In this document: piece by piece, positions 63,704 through 64,000 of the stretch
How positions within the stretch are numbered: position 1 is the stretch's first letter
Layout of the letters: each line of letters starts with the position of its first letter
Assembly (NCBI RefSeq): GCF_041821065.1
Contig: NZ_JBGUAX010000002.1
Location: 310,001 to 374,000, forward strand
Direction: 5' to 3'
Length of the DNA stretch: 64,000 nt
Origin: Egicoccus sp. AB-alg2
GTDB taxonomy: Bacteria > Actinomycetota > Nitriliruptoria > Nitriliruptorales > Nitriliruptoraceae
Notes under the pieces: model-generated
Told to the model about the DNA's origin: nothing
Databases searched by the model: none
Seen by the model: the letters and a program-made list of their open reading frames with translations, nothing else
Made by a program: the position numbers and the translations under genes

Positions 63704-64000
63704 CTAGTTGCCGGCCCCGCCGGAGCCGCCGTCGGCGTGGCCGGCCTCTGCGTGACCGGCCTCGTCGTGGGCGGCCCCGTCGTGGGCGGCGGCGCCGGCC
63801 ACCTGCTCCGGCGCGCGCACCTCGATCTCCCCGGCGCGGCGACCCTCGAGGCTGAGCACGGTCAACTGCCACCCGTCGTCGGTCCGCAGACGGTCGCCAC
63901 GCACCAGCAGACGTCCCAGCTGTTCGACGACCGCGCCGGAGATCGTCTCCGCGTCGCCACCGAGCTCCAGGCCCGTCAACCGCTCCAACTCGTCACGGCG
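63704..64000 (-). CDS. C-terminal end of a CorC/HlyC-type membrane protein gene
   Basis: 99 codons visible; the 5' part lies beyond the window. RRDELERLTGLELGGDAETI, SGAVVEQLGRLLVRGDRLRT and WQLTVLSLEGRRAGEIEVRA match the CorC_HlyC transporter-associated domain found at the end of hemolysin-C-like CBS proteins. The last ~30 residues are His/Ala/Gly/Asp-rich (AAHDGAAHDEAGHAEAGHA). Family members are linked to Mg/Co efflux. A His-rich tail is an unusual extra. Confidence 0.8.
   Translation of the reverse strand, partial: RRDELERLTGLELGGDAETISGAVVEQLGRLLVRGDRLRTDDGWQLTVLSLEGRRAGEIEVRAPEQVAGAAAHDGAAHDEAGHAEAGHADGGSGGAGN

Overview
The window is a very GC-rich, densely coding bacterial chromosome segment with many GTG starts and four-base ATGA/GTGA overlaps between neighbours. 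A complete Mce lipid-transport operon, a two-subunit KorAB oxidoreductase, an F420-type luciferase-like enzyme, tandem-domain UspA and S-layer-homology (SLH) tails on secreted proteins point to the Actinomycetota. The SLH tails suggest a deep-branching class such as Nitriliruptoria or Euzebyia rather than Mycobacterium or Streptomyces; that placement is inference. I see no rRNA, tRNA, CRISPR array, insertion sequence or prophage.

Layout. 1-477: 5' part of an IclR regulator gene, divergent from the Mce operon. 704-12040: Mce operon, in order two YrbE permeases, six Mce proteins (the fourth and fifth both with lipoboxes), an Mce-associated membrane protein, a tandem UspA protein and the transporter ATPase. 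12161-16021: cytochrome P450, ClpP-like protease, class-I glutamine amidotransferase, membrane protein. 16034-22011: SLH-anchored polysaccharide deacetylase, small secreted protein, NYN nuclease with two OST-HTH (LOTUS) domains, HAD hydrolase overlapping an APH-like kinase, methyltransferase. 22016-29044: MMPL/RND exporter, KorB and KorA, coiled-coil M23 peptidase. 29209-29480: a small isolated transcription unit with promoter, structured leader, 25-codon ORF with a near-perfect Shine-Dalgarno, and an intrinsic terminator. 29914-34786: gltB with a terminator-bearing leader. 34888-49963: CobT-like transferase, crotonase, a decayed DUF2252 gene, ABC exporter pair, acyl-CoA dehydrogenase, cupin, ROK kinase, EamA exporter, luciferase-like oxidoreductase, hotdog thioesterase, IlvD, a small conserved protein, and a frameshifted FAD monooxygenase. 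50076-53822: secreted Ig-like protein, Mug-type DNA glycosylase, SLH-tailed beta-propeller protein. 53974-56924: zinc-type ABC transporter with matching palindromic operators at two promoters. 57104-64000: a small protein paired with a CPBP protease, MFS-like and bactofilin-like membrane proteins, a frameshifted membrane-anchored protein gene, a membrane protein, another thioesterase, and the end of a CorC/HlyC-type gene.

How it fits together. The Mce operon looks like a self-contained lipid or sterol importer. The P450, KorAB, crotonase, acyl-CoA dehydrogenase, two thioesterases and MMPL exporter suit a cell that handles lipids and acyl-CoAs, but they are not one operon. Cell-envelope proteins (deacetylase, M23 peptidase, propeller protein) are spread through the window, two of them with SLH anchors.

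Most interesting signals. (1) The gltB leader carries an intrinsic terminator about 40 nt after its predicted start, and an 8-bp helix that could hide its ribosome-binding site. (2) The orphan small transcript at 29209-29480. (3) Paired metalloregulator palindromes at the zinc transporter. (4) An MceF protein with a second, C-terminal membrane helix. (5) Three broken genes, two of which could be restored by adding single C residues and so may be sequencing errors.
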